DNA of 64,000 nucleotides from Rhodobacteraceae bacterium WFHF2C18 (GCA_002166865.1 NHTQ01000005.1:186001-250000), one strand, 5' to 3'. Counted from the stretch's first letter, positions 26,017 through 36,261 are shown. Notes: generated by a model from the sequence alone, not told the origin. Numbers and translations: made by a program.

Positions 26017-26040
26017 AGGGTGCGCGCGATCGCGCACCCT
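26017..26040 (-). repeat. Hairpin between serC and serA
   Basis: Perfect 10-base arms AGGGTGCGCG and CGCGCACCCT enclose CGAT. No T-run follows on the minus strand, so a partial terminator or mRNA-stabilising 3' hairpin of serC is more likely than a full stop of transcription. Confidence 0.55.
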
Positions 26041-26067
26041 GCGGGGTCTGCGCGCGGTGTGTGCGCT

Positions 26068-27222
26068 TCAGGCGGATTCGGAGAGCGCTTCGAGCTCGCT
26101 GAGGTAGGCCCACTTGATCCAGGGCATCAGGGCGGCCACGTCGGCGGCCTCCACCGTGCCGCCGCACCAGATCCGCAGGCCCGGCGGCGCGTCGCGGTAG
26201 GCGCCTATGTCAAAGGCCACGCCTTCGTTTTCCAGCCGCGTCACGACGGCCTTGGCGAAGGCGGCCCCGTCGGTGATCCGCTCGTCGGTGAACTTGAGGC
26301 AGACGGAGGTGTTCGAGCGATACTCGGGTTCGTCGACGAGGAAGGCGATCCAGTCGTTCTCGGCCACGAAGGTCTGCACCGCGGCCAGGTTGGTGTAGGC
26401 CCGGTCGCGCAGACCGTCCAGCCCGCCGACCGAGCGCGCCCAGTCGAGCGCTTGCAGGTAGTCCTCGACGCAGAGCATGGAGGGGGTGTTGATGGTGGCG
26501 CCCTCGAAGATGCCCTCGTTGAGCTTGCCGCCCTTGGTGAGGCGGAAGATCTTGGGCAGGGGCCAGGGCGGGGTGTAATTCTCAAGCCGCTCGACCGCGC
26601 GGGGCGACAGGATGATCATGCCGTGCGCGGCCTCGCCGCCCAGGACCTTCTGCCAGGAGAAGGTCGTGACATCCAGCTTGTCCCAGGGCAGGTCCTGCGC
26701 GAAGGCGGCCGAGGTGGCGTCACAGATCGTCAGGCCGGCGCGGTCCTGCTTGATCCAGTCGCCGTTGGGAACCCGCGCGCCGCTGGTTGTGCCGTTCCAG
26801 GTGAAGACGACATCGTTGTCGGTGTCGACGGTGGACAGGTCCACGATCTGGCCGTAGTCGGCTTCCTTCACCTCGGCGTCGAGCTTGAGCTGCTTGACCG
26901 CGTCGGTGACCCAGCCCGCGCCGAAGCTTTCCCAGGCCAGCACCTCGACCTTGCGTTCGCCCAGCAGGCTCCACATGGCCATCTCCACCGCGCCCGTGTC
27001 CGAGGCGGGGACGATCCCGATGCGGTAGTCCGCCGGGATGCCGAGAACCTCGCGCGTGCCCTCGATGGCGGCCTTGAGCTTGGCCTTGCCCGCGGCGGCG
27101 CGGTGACTGCGGCCCAGGGGCGCGTCGGCAAGGTTGTTGAGGTCGAATGTCGGGGGTTTGGCACAGGGGCCGGAGGAAAAACGCGGGTTGCCCGGCCGCG
27201 TCGCCGGTTTGTCGATAGCCAT
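26068..27222 (-). CDS. serC: Phosphoserine aminotransferase
   Basis: The 384-residue PLP enzyme transfers the amino group of glutamate to 3-phosphohydroxypyruvate, step two of serine synthesis. [13 protein letters not shown] at the start, [17 protein letters not shown], the PLP lysine in [16 protein letters not shown], and [16 protein letters not shown] place it in the archaeal/alphaproteobacterial-type SerC subfamily. GGAAGGG precedes the ATG at 27222. It is first in the leftward serC-serA unit and divergent from serB, so all three serine genes are together. Confidence 0.95.
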   Translation of the reverse strand: MAIDKPATRPGNPRFSSGPCAKPPTFDLNNLADAPLGRSHRAAAGKAKLKAAIEGTREVLGIPADYRIGIVPASDTGAVEMAMWSLLGERKVEVLAWESFGAGWVTDAVKQLKLDAEVKEADYGQIVDLSTVDTDNDVVFTWNGTTSGARVPNGDWIKQDRAGLTICDATSAAFAQDLPWDKLDVTTFSWQKVLGGEAAHGMIILSPRAVERLENYTPPWPLPKIFRLTKGGKLNEGIFEGATINTPSMLCVEDYLQALDWARSVGGLDGLRDRAYTNLAAVQTFVAENDWIAFLVDEPEYRSNTSVCLKFTDERITDGAAFAKAVVTRLENEGVAFDIGAYRDAPPGLRIWCGGTVEAADVAALMPWIKWAYLSELEALSESA

Positions 27223-27246
27223 GTTATCTACCCTTCCAGATAAGCG

Positions 27247-27264
27247 CCCCTCGTTGGGGAGGGG
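27247..27264 (-). promoter_or_regulatory. Small hairpin in the serC leader
   Basis: CCCCTC and GAGGGG pair perfectly around a six-base loop about 25 bases upstream of the serC start. It could stabilise or slow the serC leader. No known serine riboswitch exists to compare with, and the hairpin is short, so its role is uncertain. Confidence 0.3.
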
Positions 27265-27381
27265 TGTCCCATCGATGGCGTTACCCGGTTGCGGGGGCTT
27301 TCGCAAGTGCAGAAATGTCGCTATAGCGCCGTTCGAATGACGGAAAGCGACGTCCCTGGCTACGATCGGAAACCTTCGCCC

Positions 27382-28254
27382 ATGCATATCGCCACCCTGA
27401 TCGCGCCCGCCGGTGCGCTGGATCCCGCCCTTGTCGAGTCCCTGCGCAACGCTTGGGGCGGGGGCGCGGCCGCCTGGCTGTCCCCGGTCGAGGCCGCCGA
27501 GTTCGCGCTGCCCCAGGTGCCTGCGAATCGCTGGAAGGTCTGGGAAGAGCTGCAGGAGCAGCGCGTCGACCTGGCCGTCGTGCCGGCCGCGGGGCGGCGC
27601 AAGAAGATGCTGCTGGCCGACATGGACAGCACGATGATCGGGCAGGAATGCATTGACGAACTGGCCGAGGTCGCCGGCGTCGGCGCCCAGGTCAAGGAGG
27701 TCACGGCGCGCGCGATGAACGGCGAGCTGGATTTCGAAGGCGCGTTGACCGAACGGGTCGCCCTGCTCGAAGGGCTGGACGAGGGCGTGATCGCGCGCGT
27801 GCTGGCCGAGCGGATCACCCATGCCCCCGGCGGGCGGGCGCTGGTCGCGACCATGGCCGCGCAAGGGGCGCATTGCGTGCTGGTGTCCGGCGGTTTCACC
27901 GACTTCGCCGCGCGGATCGCCGCCGACCTCGGGTTTCACGAAAACCGGGCGAACAGCCTTCTGATCGAGGGGGGGCGCCTGACGGGCCGCGTGGCCCAGC
28001 CCATCCTGGGCCGCGAAGCCAAGGTGCAGGCCCTGGAGGAGGTCACCGCCCGGTTGGGGATCGGCGAGGAGGACGTGATCGCCGTGGGTGACGGCGCCAA
28101 CGACCTGGGAATGCTGCACCGCGCCGGCATGGGCGTCGCCCTGCACGCCAAACCCGGCGTCGCGGCGCAATGCGACCTGCGCGTCAACCACGGCGACCTG
28201 ACGGCGCTGTTGTACCTGCAGGGCTACGGGCGGGAGGACTTCGCCGCCGCGTGA
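27382..28254 (+). CDS. serB: Phosphoserine phosphatase
   Basis: The 290-residue HAD-family enzyme releases serine from phosphoserine. The nucleophile motif is [17 protein letters not shown] (DxDST), followed by [15 protein letters not shown], and [14 protein letters not shown], which carries motif IV. An N-terminal regulatory-like segment of about 80 residues precedes the catalytic core, as in related Rhodobacter proteins. The ATG at 27382 was chosen by family N-terminus; an in-frame ATG at 27337 is possible. It is transcribed divergently from serC, with about 160 bp of shared control region. Confidence 0.94.
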   Translation: MHIATLIAPAGALDPALVESLRNAWGGGAAAWLSPVEAAEFALPQVPANRWKVWEELQEQRVDLAVVPAAGRRKKMLLADMDSTMIGQECIDELAEVAGVGAQVKEVTARAMNGELDFEGALTERVALLEGLDEGVIARVLAERITHAPGGRALVATMAAQGAHCVLVSGGFTDFAARIAADLGFHENRANSLLIEGGRLTGRVAQPILGREAKVQALEEVTARLGIGEEDVIAVGDGANDLGMLHRAGMGVALHAKPGVAAQCDLRVNHGDLTALLYLQGYGREDFAAA

Positions 28255-28261
28255 GGGCTGG

Positions 28262-29260
28262 TCAGGGCAACAGGGCGGCGGTCGGCTGCATCCGGCCCGT
28301 CACGACCCCGCGCCAGTTCCTGATCTCGGGGTCCATGAATTTCCGCGTGGTCGGGTGATCGCGCGGCAGGGCCCCCAGCCGCACGAGGATCGCGGCGATG
28401 GCGCATTCCGCGGCCCGGGTGCCGCCATCGGTGATCTTCAGCGCCACGCCCAGCCCTCGTCGCGGGAGGATCGCCACGAAGAAGGCCTCGGCCCCGGTCT
28501 TGAGCGCCACGGGTTCCGAGCAGGCGCGCATCAGTTCGGTGCAGGCCCGGCCCTCTCCGGCGACGAGGGCCGGATGGGCCACCATCGCCTGCCACAGGTG
28601 CGCCGCCGCCGTCTGCCGCGCGCCGGTGCCCTCCTGCGCGGTGGCAAAGAAGGCCATCGCGCGGGCCATGCCGGTGAGCGAGGTGGCGAAGTTGGGCACA
28701 GAGCAGCCATCGATGCCGTAGCCGGGGCTGCGCTCGCCGGTGACCGCCTCGAATGCGGCGAGGCAGGCCTGCTGCACGGGATGGTCGGGCTCGTGATATT
28801 CCGGGCCCGCGCCGAGGTGCTGGGCCAGCGTCAGGAACCCCGCGTGCTTGCCCGAGCAGTTGTTGTGCACCTGCGCGGGGGCCGTGCCGGAGCAATAGAG
28901 GTCGCGGTAGGCGTCCTCATCCCTGGGCAAATGGGCTCCGCAGCGGAAATCGTCATCGCCGAGCCCCAGATCGGCGAGCCAGGCGCGGACCCGGTCGGTG
29001 TGCATCGCCGCGCCGTTGTGCGATGCGCAGGCCAGGGCCAGTTGTTCGGACGTCAGCCCGCGTGCCGCCGCCGCGCCGCTTTCGAGAAGGGGCAGGGCCT
29101 GGATCATCTTGGCCGAACTACGCGGCAGGACGGTCGCCGCGGCATCGCCCCAGGCCTCGGTGACGGCGCCGGCGCCGTCGCAGATCACGGCATGGCCGCG
29201 GTGGATGCTTTCCGCCAGCGGGCCGCGCCAGATTTCGCACATCGGGACAGGATCGGTCAT
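28262..29260 (-). CDS. Asparaginase, Rhizobium etli AnsA-like (PF06089) family
   Basis: The 332-residue protein belongs to the asparaginase family that is unrelated to E. coli AnsA/AnsB and resembles the serine-beta-lactamase fold. Key blocks are [17 protein letters not shown] with the SxxK motif near residue 48, [33 protein letters not shown] and [17 protein letters not shown]. It hydrolyses L-asparagine to aspartate and ammonia. The ATG at 29260 was taken because upstream codons give no family match. It converges on serB with only seven bases between them. Confidence 0.88.
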   Translation of the reverse strand: MTDPVPMCEIWRGPLAESIHRGHAVICDGAGAVTEAWGDAAATVLPRSSAKMIQALPLLESGAAAARGLTSEQLALACASHNGAAMHTDRVRAWLADLGLGDDDFRCGAHLPRDEDAYRDLYCSGTAPAQVHNNCSGKHAGFLTLAQHLGAGPEYHEPDHPVQQACLAAFEAVTGERSPGYGIDGCSVPNFATSLTGMARAMAFFATAQEGTGARQTAAAHLWQAMVAHPALVAGEGRACTELMRACSEPVALKTGAEAFFVAILPRRGLGVALKITDGGTRAAECAIAAILVRLGALPRDHPTTRKFMDPEIRNWRGVVTGRMQPTAALLP

Positions 29261-29444
29261 GGGGGCTCCTTCGGGCTGGGGCTGTGCGGTTTTTCGCCAA
29301 TCGCGTCTTTCCCTTCTCGCCTGTTTCGGGCTAATGTTGCAATGTCGAGTGTGAACCGGCCGCAGGGAAAGAAAAATCTCCGCCCAAGGGATCCGCGGCC
29401 GCGGAACAGGATGTGAGGCAAAGCGCAGCTTGGAGGCTGAATTC

Positions 29445-29972
29445 ATGGTATCACGAATGGCACGCGGCTTGGCCGGGGCCCTTGTGGCGCTGGCGGCAAC
29501 GGGCGTTCATGCACAGGAGGAAAGCACCAACCAGGTGGCTGCCGACACCGCCTGGAGCGTGTTCGAGGATTCCGACCCGAAGGAATGCTGGGCCGTTTCC
29601 TCGCCCACGGAAACGGTCAACACCCGGGACGGTCGCGTGGTGGCGGTCCGGCGCGGCGACATCCTGCTGATGACCTTCTTCCGGCCCGAGGCCGGTGTCG
29701 AGGGGCAGGTGACCTTCACGGGGGGGTATCCTTTCGCGGAGGGATCCACCGTCAATGTCGAGATCGATGGGCAGGAATTCGAACTGTTCACCGAGGGCGA
29801 ATGGGCCTGGCCGGCCAGCAAGGCCGACGACGCCAAGATCGTGGCGGCGATGAAGCGGGGCGTGGACGCGGTGCTGACCGCCGAATCCTCGCGCGGCACC
29901 ACGACCAAGGATACCTTCTCGCTCATGGGCTACACCGCCGCGGTGGAAGAGGCCGAGCAGCGCTGCGAGTAA
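29445..29972 (+). CDS. Invasion-associated locus B (IalB)-like exported protein
   Basis: The 175-residue protein has a cleavable signal peptide (VSRMARGLAGALVALAATG then VHAQ) and the IalB domain: KECWAVSSPTETVNTRDGR, LLMTFFRPEAG, a central GQVTFTGGYPF block, the segment TAESSRGTTTKDTFSLMGYT and a final EEAEQRC pairing with the early cysteine. The name comes from Bartonella invasion studies; in free-living relatives the role is unknown. The ATG at 29445 has GGAGG nine bases upstream; a TTG at 29430 lies ahead of that site. Confidence 0.88.
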   Translation: MVSRMARGLAGALVALAATGVHAQEESTNQVAADTAWSVFEDSDPKECWAVSSPTETVNTRDGRVVAVRRGDILLMTFFRPEAGVEGQVTFTGGYPFAEGSTVNVEIDGQEFELFTEGEWAWPASKADDAKIVAAMKRGVDAVLTAESSRGTTTKDTFSLMGYTAAVEEAEQRCE

Positions 29973-29980
29973 TCCCCACC

Positions 29981-30042
29981 GGCCCCGGACTGGATCCGGG
30001 GCCTCTACCGTGCTGCGCGAGGCCCCGGATCACGTCCGGGGC
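29981..30042 (+). repeat. Two GGCCCCGGA-type hairpins behind the IalB gene
   Basis: GGCCCCGGA-CTGGA-TCCGGGGCC at 29981-30003 and GCCCCGGA-TCACG-TCCGGGGC at 30022-30042 begin nine bases behind the IalB stop. The second sits in GAGGCCCC...CCGGGGCGGG, the same unit that forms the tandem array at 53934-54119. They probably act as a 3'-end or termination structure. Confidence 0.7.
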
Positions 30043-30112
30043 GGGCTTGCCTTCCATACGGAATTTCGGCCGCGCAGGCCCCGCGCCTTTCGCGCGACGG
30101 AACACGGCAGCG

Positions 30113-31069
30113 TCACGCCCCTTCGCGCGGTGCGGCGGCGCGGCGCAGCCGGTCATTGATCGCCCGGCCCAGGCCCTGATCGGGCACCGGGGCCACCGCG
30201 ATGCGCGTGGCGCCGCGGGCGTCCAGCGCATGCAGGTGGTCAAAGAGGTTGGCCGCGGCCTCGGCCAGGTCGCCGGTTTCCGAGAGATTGAGATCGCAGT
30301 CCACCGGTCCGAAGCCCAAAAGGACCTCGCCGGGCAGGCGCGCGGTCGCGTTCAGGCGCACCGGCGCGTCGGGGGCGTAGTGCGAGGCCAGTTGCCCCGG
30401 CGCGGTCAGCGGGTCGCCCGCGCCGGGCTGCAGGAGCGGCTGGCCGAGGGCGGCCTCGACCGCCTCGGCCGGCAGGCCGCCGGGCCGCAGAAGACGGGGT
30501 GTCTCGTCGGCGAGGCTGACGATGGTGGATTCCAGCCCCACCACGCAGGGACCGCCGTCCAGCACCGCCGCGATCCGGCCCGAGAGCCCCGCCAGGACGT
30601 GCTGCGCGGTCGTCGGGCTGATCCGGCCGGAAGGATTTGCAGAGGGCGCGGCGACCGGTCCGCCGAAGGTGCGCAGCAGCTGGCGCGCGACCGGGTGCGC
30701 GGGCACCCGGATGGCCAGCGTGGGCAGCTCGGCGGTAACCAGCGGGGACAGGCCCGCCCCGGCCTTGAGCGGCAGGACCAGCGTCAGCGGCCCCGGCCAG
30801 AAGGCGCCGGCAAGCACGTCGGCCGCCCGCGGCCAGTCCACGTAGCCGCGTGCGGTGGCGGCGCTGTCAACGTGGACGATCAGCGGGTTGAACCGCGGCC
30901 GGCCCTTGGCCTCGAATATGCGGGCGACGGCGCGGCCGTTCCGCGCGTCGCCGCCAAGGCCATAGACGGTCTCTGTCGGGAAGGCCACCAGCCTGCCGGC
31001 CCCCAGGATTTCCGCGGCCCTGGCGTACCCCGTGGCGTCGGGGCTGAGCATTTCGGTCGTTGTCGGCAT
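30113..31069 (-). CDS. tsaC: L-threonylcarbamoyladenylate synthase (TsaC/Sua5)
   Basis: The 318-residue enzyme makes threonylcarbamoyl-AMP from threonine, bicarbonate and ATP for the t6A modification of tRNAs. The YrdC-like core shows LVAFPTETVYGLGGDA, EAKGRPRFNPLIVHV, WPGPLTLVL, LAIRVPAHPVARQLL and APSANPSGRISPTTA. It is longer than E. coli TsaC because of a C-terminal Sua5 domain from about residue 215 (SHYAPDAPVRLN). The ATG at 31069 is the family start. The gene is divergent from the acyl-CoA dehydrogenase, with 128 bp between them. Confidence 0.94.
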   Translation of the reverse strand: MPTTTEMLSPDATGYARAAEILGAGRLVAFPTETVYGLGGDARNGRAVARIFEAKGRPRFNPLIVHVDSAATARGYVDWPRAADVLAGAFWPGPLTLVLPLKAGAGLSPLVTAELPTLAIRVPAHPVARQLLRTFGGPVAAPSANPSGRISPTTAQHVLAGLSGRIAAVLDGGPCVVGLESTIVSLADETPRLLRPGGLPAEAVEAALGQPLLQPGAGDPLTAPGQLASHYAPDAPVRLNATARLPGEVLLGFGPVDCDLNLSETGDLAEAAANLFDHLHALDARGATRIAVAPVPDQGLGRAINDRLRRAAAPREGA

Positions 31070-31197
31070 GGGCGGCTCTGACGCGGCGTTTCGGTTGCTG
31101 GCGGCGCATCTTGGACTAAGCTGCGTGCGAGGGCACTTGCATACAGGCGGCGGCCGTTGATGCCAAGCCGTAAGCAGATCGGGGGGAGGGCCGAGCG

Positions 31198-32916
31198 ATG
31201 CCGTACCGCGCACCTGTCGAGGAATTCCGTTTCCTGTTCGATCACGTGGTCGGGCTGGATCGCGTCACCGGGACGGATCGTTTCAAGGAGGCGACGCCGG
31301 ACGTCACCGCCGCCATCCTGGGCGAGGCGGGCCGCATGTGCGAGGAGGTCCTTGCCCCGCTGCAGCGGGTCGGGGACACCAATCCCGCGCGGCTGGAGAA
31401 CGGGGTGGTCCGGACACCGCCTGGCTTCGCCGACGGATACCGCGCCATCGCCGAGGGCGGCTGGGTCGCGATCAGCGCCGATCCCGCGCATGGCGGCATG
31501 GGCTTGCCCATGGCGCTGACGACGGCCGTCAACGACATGATGAGCGCCGCCTGCCTGTCGCTGCAGATCAACCCGCTGATGAGCCAGGGCCAGATCGAGG
31601 CGCTGGAGAACCATGCGAGCGACGAGATCCGGGCACTCTATCTTCCCAAGCTGGTCAGCGGCGAATGGTGCGGCACGATGAACCTGACCGAGCCGCAGGC
31701 CGGATCGGACGTGGGCGCGCTGAAGACGCGGGCCGCGCCGCGGGGCGACGGCACCTACGCGATCACCGGCCAGAAGATCTATATCAGTTGGGGCGACAAC
31801 GATTTCACCGGCAACGTGTGTCACCTGGTGTTGGCCCGGCTGCCGGACGGGGCGCCCGGAACAAAGGGCATAAGCCTGTTCCTGGTGCCCAAGTACCTTC
31901 CGGACACGGACGGCCGGCCCGGTGCGGACAACAGTCTTCAGGTCGTGAGCCTGGAGAACAAGATGGGCCTGCACGGCGCGCCCACTTGCGTGATGCAATA
32001 CGACGGCGCGACCGGCTGGCTGGTCGGCGAGAAGCACGACGGCATGCGCGCGATGTTCACCATGATGAACAATGCCCGTCTGGGCGTGGGGGTGCAGGGA
32101 ATCGGCGTCGCCGATGGCGCCTATCAGCACGCGCTGGCCTACGCGCGCGAACGCGCGCAGGGCCGTCCGCTGGTCAAGGACGGGACCGGCACGATCATCG
32201 ATCATGCCAACGTGCGCCGCATGCTGACCACGATGAAGGCGGAGACCTTCGCGGCCCGGGCCATCGCGCTGGCCTGTGCGGTGGCCATCGACATGGAGAC
32301 GGCCACCGGTGCCGCGGAATGGTCGGCGCGGGCGGCTTTCCTGACACCGATTGCCAAGGCGGTCGGCACCTACACGGGCATCTCGGTGGCCAACACCGGC
32401 GTGCAGCTCCACGGCGGCATGGGCTATATCGAGGAGACGGGCGCGGCGCAGTACCTGCGCGACGTCCGCGTGACGGCGATCTACGAGGGCACCAACGGCA
32501 TCCAGGCGATGGACCTGGTGGGGCGCAAGCTGATGGACGGGGGCGAGACCGCCAACAGCCTGCTGGACGAGATCGAGGCGCAGGCCGAGGCCGCGCGCGG
32601 CACCCTGCCGGACCTGGCCGAGGCCGTCTGGCAAGCCGCCGAAAGCCTGCGCGAGGGGCTGGACTGGATGCTGGGCCGCGACGACCTCAATGACCGCTTC
32701 GCCGGCGCGGTGCCCTTCCTGCGCGCCTGGGGGCGGGTCCTGGGGGCGCATTTCCACCTGGCCGCCGCGATGGCCGAGGGCGGCGCGGGGCCGCGCAGCA
32801 CGCTGGCGCGGATCTACGTCACCCGCCTGTTGCCCGAGCACGCCGCGCTGCTGGCCCATGCCACGGCTGGGTCGGGCGATCTGTTCGCGCTGTCCGTCGA
32901 GGAATTCGGCCCATGA
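31198..32916 (+). CDS. dmdC: Acyl-CoA dehydrogenase, DmdC-like
   Basis: The 572-residue flavoprotein is longer than classical acyl-CoA dehydrogenases because of an extra C-terminal domain, as in the DmdC group that oxidises 3-methylmercaptopropionyl-CoA in DMSP demethylation. MPYRAPVEEFRFLFDHVV, MNLTEPQAGSDVGALKTRA, YISWGDNDF and the catalytic-glutamate block IYEGTNGIQAMDLVGRK are close to Rhodobacterales DmdC paralogues. Several paralogues with different substrates exist per genome, and no dmdB or dmdD is nearby, so the substrate is not certain. GGGGGGAGGG precedes the ATG. The stop overlaps the next gene by four bases. Confidence 0.85.
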   Translation: MPYRAPVEEFRFLFDHVVGLDRVTGTDRFKEATPDVTAAILGEAGRMCEEVLAPLQRVGDTNPARLENGVVRTPPGFADGYRAIAEGGWVAISADPAHGGMGLPMALTTAVNDMMSAACLSLQINPLMSQGQIEALENHASDEIRALYLPKLVSGEWCGTMNLTEPQAGSDVGALKTRAAPRGDGTYAITGQKIYISWGDNDFTGNVCHLVLARLPDGAPGTKGISLFLVPKYLPDTDGRPGADNSLQVVSLENKMGLHGAPTCVMQYDGATGWLVGEKHDGMRAMFTMMNNARLGVGVQGIGVADGAYQHALAYARERAQGRPLVKDGTGTIIDHANVRRMLTTMKAETFAARAIALACAVAIDMETATGAAEWSARAAFLTPIAKAVGTYTGISVANTGVQLHGGMGYIEETGAAQYLRDVRVTAIYEGTNGIQAMDLVGRKLMDGGETANSLLDEIEAQAEAARGTLPDLAEAVWQAAESLREGLDWMLGRDDLNDRFAGAVPFLRAWGRVLGAHFHLAAAMAEGGAGPRSTLARIYVTRLLPEHAALLAHATAGSGDLFALSVEEFGP

Positions 32917-34022
32917 TGGACGGGGCCGGCGGTATCCTGCGCTACCCCTGGGCGGAGCCGCCGCCCCAGGGCGGGGCGACCGAGGTGGCCGAGGGGGTGC
33001 TCTGGCTGCGTCTGCCGCTGCCCATGGCCCTGGATCATGTCAACGTCTACGCGCTGGACGAGGGCGACAGCTGGACCCTGGTGGATACCGGAATCCATTC
33101 CCGCCGGTCGGTCGCGTTGTGGGAGGATATCCTGACCGGCCCGCTGCGGGGCAAGCCCGTGGGCCGGGTGATCCTGACCCACCACCATCCCGATCACGTG
33201 GGCATGGTTGGCTGGTTCATGGCGCGCTTCGGTGCGGACCTGCTGGCGACGCGGACCGCCTGGCTGATGGCGCGGATGCTGATCCTGGACGTCGAGGAGC
33301 GTCCGACCGAACAGGCCCTCGCCTTTTGGCGGGCCGCGGGCATGGATCCCGAGATATTCGAGGCGCGCCGGAACGACCGGCCCTACAACTTCGCCGACAC
33401 CTGCCATCCTTTGCCCGTGGGCTACACCCGCTTGAGGCAGGGGGACGTGCTGCGGGCCGGTGGACGGGCCTGGGACGTCCATATCGGCAACGGCCACGCG
33501 CCCGAGCATCTGACGCTCTGGAGCCGGGACGACGAGCTGGTGATCGCAGGCGACCAGATCCTGCCCTCGATCAGTCCCAACCTCGGCGTCTATCCCACCG
33601 AGCCGGAGGCCGATCCCGTCTCGGATTGGCTGGAGGCCTGCGGGCGGCTGTCGCTCCTGGCACGGGAGGATCACCTTGTGCTGGGCGGGCACAAGCTGCC
33701 CTTCACCGGGCTGCCCGTGCGAATGCGCCAGTTGATCGAGAATCATCACGGCGCGCTGGACCGCCTGCGCGCGCATCTGGATAGGCCGCGCACCGCCGCG
33801 GACTGTTTCGCACCGCTTTTCAAGCGCCGCATCGACCGCGGCACCTACGGCCTGGCCCTGGTGGAGGCGGTGGCGCATCTCAACCATTTGCACCAGGCCG
33901 GTGAAATCACCCGCCACCGCCGCGCTGATGGGGCTTGGCTGTGGCAGGTGAAGCGGTCCGGGGACCCCGGCCGGCCTCCGGAGCCGGGCGATGCCGTCTG
34001 CCGTGGCCTGCAAAAGACGTGA
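32913..34022 (+). CDS. MBL-fold metallohydrolase
   Basis: The 369-residue protein has the metallo-beta-lactamase signature LTHHHPDHVGMVGWF (HxHxDH) at about residues 89-103, the metal-bridging aspartate in LVIAGDQILPSISPN, and a late histidine in VLGGHKLPFTG. The C-terminal 100 residues form a helical/winged domain as in the LACTB2-like group. It overlaps the DmdC-like gene by ATGA, so the two are translated together; it may hydrolyse a thioester formed by that pathway, which is inference from position only. Confidence 0.86.
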   Translation: MMDGAGGILRYPWAEPPPQGGATEVAEGVLWLRLPLPMALDHVNVYALDEGDSWTLVDTGIHSRRSVALWEDILTGPLRGKPVGRVILTHHHPDHVGMVGWFMARFGADLLATRTAWLMARMLILDVEERPTEQALAFWRAAGMDPEIFEARRNDRPYNFADTCHPLPVGYTRLRQGDVLRAGGRAWDVHIGNGHAPEHLTLWSRDDELVIAGDQILPSISPNLGVYPTEPEADPVSDWLEACGRLSLLAREDHLVLGGHKLPFTGLPVRMRQLIENHHGALDRLRAHLDRPRTAADCFAPLFKRRIDRGTYGLALVEAVAHLNHLHQAGEITRHRRADGAWLWQVKRSGDPGRPPEPGDAVCRGLQKT

Positions 34023-34090
34023 CAGCATCGTCGGAATCGCGTATTCCGCCAGTGTATCGACAAGGTGAAAAGCACGAGGAACAGCGGCCG

Positions 34091-34225
34091 ATGGCAGACC
34101 ACAAGCATGGCAACATGGACATCGAAGAGCAGGAAAAGACCTTCGAAGGCTTCGTGAAGGCCGTTACCTGGGCCTCGATCGGGATCGTGGTGCTGCTGAT
34201 CCTGATCGCGCTGTTCAACGCCTGA
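34091..34225 (+). CDS. aa3-type cytochrome c oxidase subunit IV
   Basis: A 44-residue protein, MADHKHGNMDIEEQEKTFEG followed by one transmembrane helix (ASIGIVVLLILIALF), matches the small bacterial aa3-oxidase subunit IV (PF07835). It stabilises the heme-copper oxidase in the inner membrane. The other oxidase subunits are not in the window; a detached location for this subunit appears to be usual in the group. A probable terminator follows at 34301-34325. Confidence 0.9.
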   Translation: MADHKHGNMDIEEQEKTFEGFVKAVTWASIGIVVLLILIALFNA

Positions 34226-34519
34226 ACCGGCGCCGGCCGGCGGTCCCGCGCAGAAGCGGCCGATGCGCCGAAGCCGGCGCGCAAGCGCCATGCAGGTTCT
34301 CCGGGGGCGAACCCGGCAGTTTTTTCATGCCGATATGAAAGCCGGCAGGATATTGCGTATTGGGCGAGCCGCCGGCGCGCGTTGCATCTTTGAGGATGGA
34401 GAATTCCAGGGAATTTCGCTAAAGGGGCTTGGAGCAAGGCGCAGGCGACAAGACCCCGAAGCGGGAACGAATGTGGGCCCGGTGTTTCGGGACCGGAAGA
34501 CAGTGTTGGGAGAGTCTTG
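34226..34519. other. Intergenic region before glmM
   Basis: These 294 bases hold a probable terminator for the subunit IV gene (34301-34325) and then the presumed glmM promoter. GGGAGAG at 34508-34514 lies before the glmM ATG. No gene was seen. Confidence 0.5.
34301..34325 (+). terminator. Probable Rho-independent terminator of the subunit IV gene
   Basis: CCGGG at 34301-34305 pairs with CCCGG at 34312-34316, followed by CAG and six T residues. The stem is only five bases, but an alternative outer pairing GGTTC/GAACC overlaps it. It lies 75 bases behind the stop. Confidence 0.5.
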
Positions 34520-35863
34520 ATGGGTCGTACGTATTTCGGGACCGACGGAATTCGCGGAATGGCCAACGTCGAACCGATGGACGCCCCTTTCATGGTGCGG
34601 CTGGCTATGGCCGTCGGGGAATACTTCGCCAACGGCCGACAGCAGCGGCGGGTCGTGATCGGGAAGGACACGCGCCGGTCGTGTTACATGCTGGAAAGCG
34701 CGCTGACCTCGGGTTTCACGGCGGCCGGCATGGATGTTTTCGCCCTGGGCCCGATGCCCACCCCGGCAGTGGCCTTGCTGACCCATTCCATGCGGGCCGA
34801 TCTGGGCGTCATGATTTCGGCCAGCCACAACCCCTACCATGACAACGGGATCAAGTTCTTCGGGCCCGACGGGTACAAGCTGTCCGATGCTGCGGAGGAG
34901 GAAATCGAGGCGATCCTCCAAAGCCGGGATTTGAAGGGTGAGCCCGACCGGCTGGGCTGGGTTACCCGGCTCAACGACGCCAGCGGGCGTTACGTGGAAT
35001 ATGCCAAGACCACCCTGCCCGACCGGGTGCGCCTGCACGGGCTGAAGATCGTGGTCGACTGCGCGCATGGGGCCGCCTACCGGGCGGCGCCCGAGCTTCT
35101 GTGGGAACTGGGGGCCGATGTCGTTCCCGTCGGCGTCGAACCCAACGGCTACAACATCAATGACGGCTGCGGCTCGACCGCGACGGCGCGCGCGGCGCAG
35201 GCCGTGCGTGACTGCGGTGCGGACGTCGGGATCTGCCTGGACGGCGATGCCGACCGGATCATCGTTCTGGACGAAACCGGCGCCGAAGCCGATGGCGACC
35301 AGATCATGGCGCTACTGGCCACGAAATGGGCGCGCGCCGGCCGGCTGAACCACAGCACGCTCGTGGCCACGGTGATGTCCAACCTCGGGCTGGAGCGGTA
35401 CCTGAACGCCCAGGGCATCGCCCTGGAGCGTACCCCGGTCGGCGACCGCTACGTTGTCGAGCGGATGCGCGCGGGCGGCTTCAACATGGGCGGGGAACAG
35501 TCCGGCCACATCGTGATGACCGATTTCGCGACAACGGGCGACGGGCTGGTAGCCGGGCTGCAGTTCCTGGCCCTGCTGAAGGAAAGCGGGCAGCGCGTCA
35601 GCGAGCTTACCCGCTGTTTCGAGCCTGTGCCTCAACAGTTGAAGAACGTGCGCTACGTGGCCGGGAGCCTTCCGCTGGAGGCGCGGGACGTGCGCGCCGC
35701 CATCACCGACGGGGAGACCCGCCTGAAGACACGGGGCGGTCGTCTGCTGATCCGCAAGTCCGGCACCGAGCCGTTGATCCGCGTCATGGGTGAAAGCGAG
35801 GACGAGGCCCTGCTGGCCAGCGTCCTCGACGACATCACCGGGGCCATCTCCGCCGTCGGCTGA
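34520..35863 (+). CDS. glmM: Phosphoglucosamine mutase
   Basis: The 447-residue enzyme interconverts glucosamine-6-phosphate and glucosamine-1-phosphate for UDP-GlcNAc synthesis. [16 protein letters not shown], the phosphoserine loop [18 protein letters not shown] at about residues 97-114, the metal-binding DGDADR in [22 protein letters not shown] and the phosphate-binding [14 protein letters not shown] are all intact. The ATG at 34520 is used; the preceding TTG is not supported. No folP or ftsH, frequent neighbours elsewhere, is adjacent. Confidence 0.96.
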   Translation: MGRTYFGTDGIRGMANVEPMDAPFMVRLAMAVGEYFANGRQQRRVVIGKDTRRSCYMLESALTSGFTAAGMDVFALGPMPTPAVALLTHSMRADLGVMISASHNPYHDNGIKFFGPDGYKLSDAAEEEIEAILQSRDLKGEPDRLGWVTRLNDASGRYVEYAKTTLPDRVRLHGLKIVVDCAHGAAYRAAPELLWELGADVVPVGVEPNGYNINDGCGSTATARAAQAVRDCGADVGICLDGDADRIIVLDETGAEADGDQIMALLATKWARAGRLNHSTLVATVMSNLGLERYLNAQGIALERTPVGDRYVVERMRAGGFNMGGEQSGHIVMTDFATTGDGLVAGLQFLALLKESGQRVSELTRCFEPVPQQLKNVRYVAGSLPLEARDVRAAITDGETRLKTRGGRLLIRKSGTEPLIRVMGESEDEALLASVLDDITGAISAVG

Positions 35864-35907
35864 CCCTGTATCCCCGCGGGCCCTCCGGCGCCTGCGGGGC
35901 CGCCCGG

Positions 35908-36261
35908 TTACGGCCGTCCGGGATCTTCCGCGGCTTCCTTTTCGGCGGCGAAGCCCGCCTGGACGTGGCGCGCGACGGCGGCGACCAAGCTGCGAAACTC
36001 GGCGATATCGAGCTCGCGCCAACCCTGGGCCGTCTTCCAGGTGACGGGGGGCGCGATCATGCCGGCCTCAAGCGCCTGAAGGACGCCCGCCATCCGTGCC
36101 AGATCGTCCGGCCCGGCCGGAACGCTATGCCCCTCCGCCACCGGCACCCCGGCGGTTTCGCGGCGTTTGCGGTCCTCTTTCAACCGCTCCCGCACGCCGT
36201 GGCGCGCGGCGGTGGTCTTGTCCTCGGCGGTGACGAGTTGGCTCAGATCGATATTGCTCAT
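35908..36261 (-). CDS. DUF4376-like phage/GTA fibre-associated protein
   Basis: The 117-residue protein ends in a block (PVTWKTAQGWRELDIAEFRS then AVARHVQAGFAAEKEA) like the DUF4376 domain found in tail-fibre or tail-assembly proteins of phages and prophages. The N-terminal half (DLSQLVTAEDKTTAARHGVR) resembles the segment that precedes this domain in such proteins. It overlaps the upstream small gene by four bases and is the last gene of a three-gene unit starting with the DUF2793 protein. Function is inferred from phage homologues. Confidence 0.68.
   Translation of the reverse strand: MSNIDLSQLVTAEDKTTAARHGVRERLKEDRKRRETAGVPVAEGHSVPAGPDDLARMAGVLQALEAGMIAPPVTWKTAQGWRELDIAEFRSLVAAVARHVQAGFAAEKEAAEDPGRP

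Noticed and set aside
24349..27243. 964-codon rightward frame across serA and serC
   Set aside because: Both serA and serC are unmistakable on the other strand; the frame has no family features.
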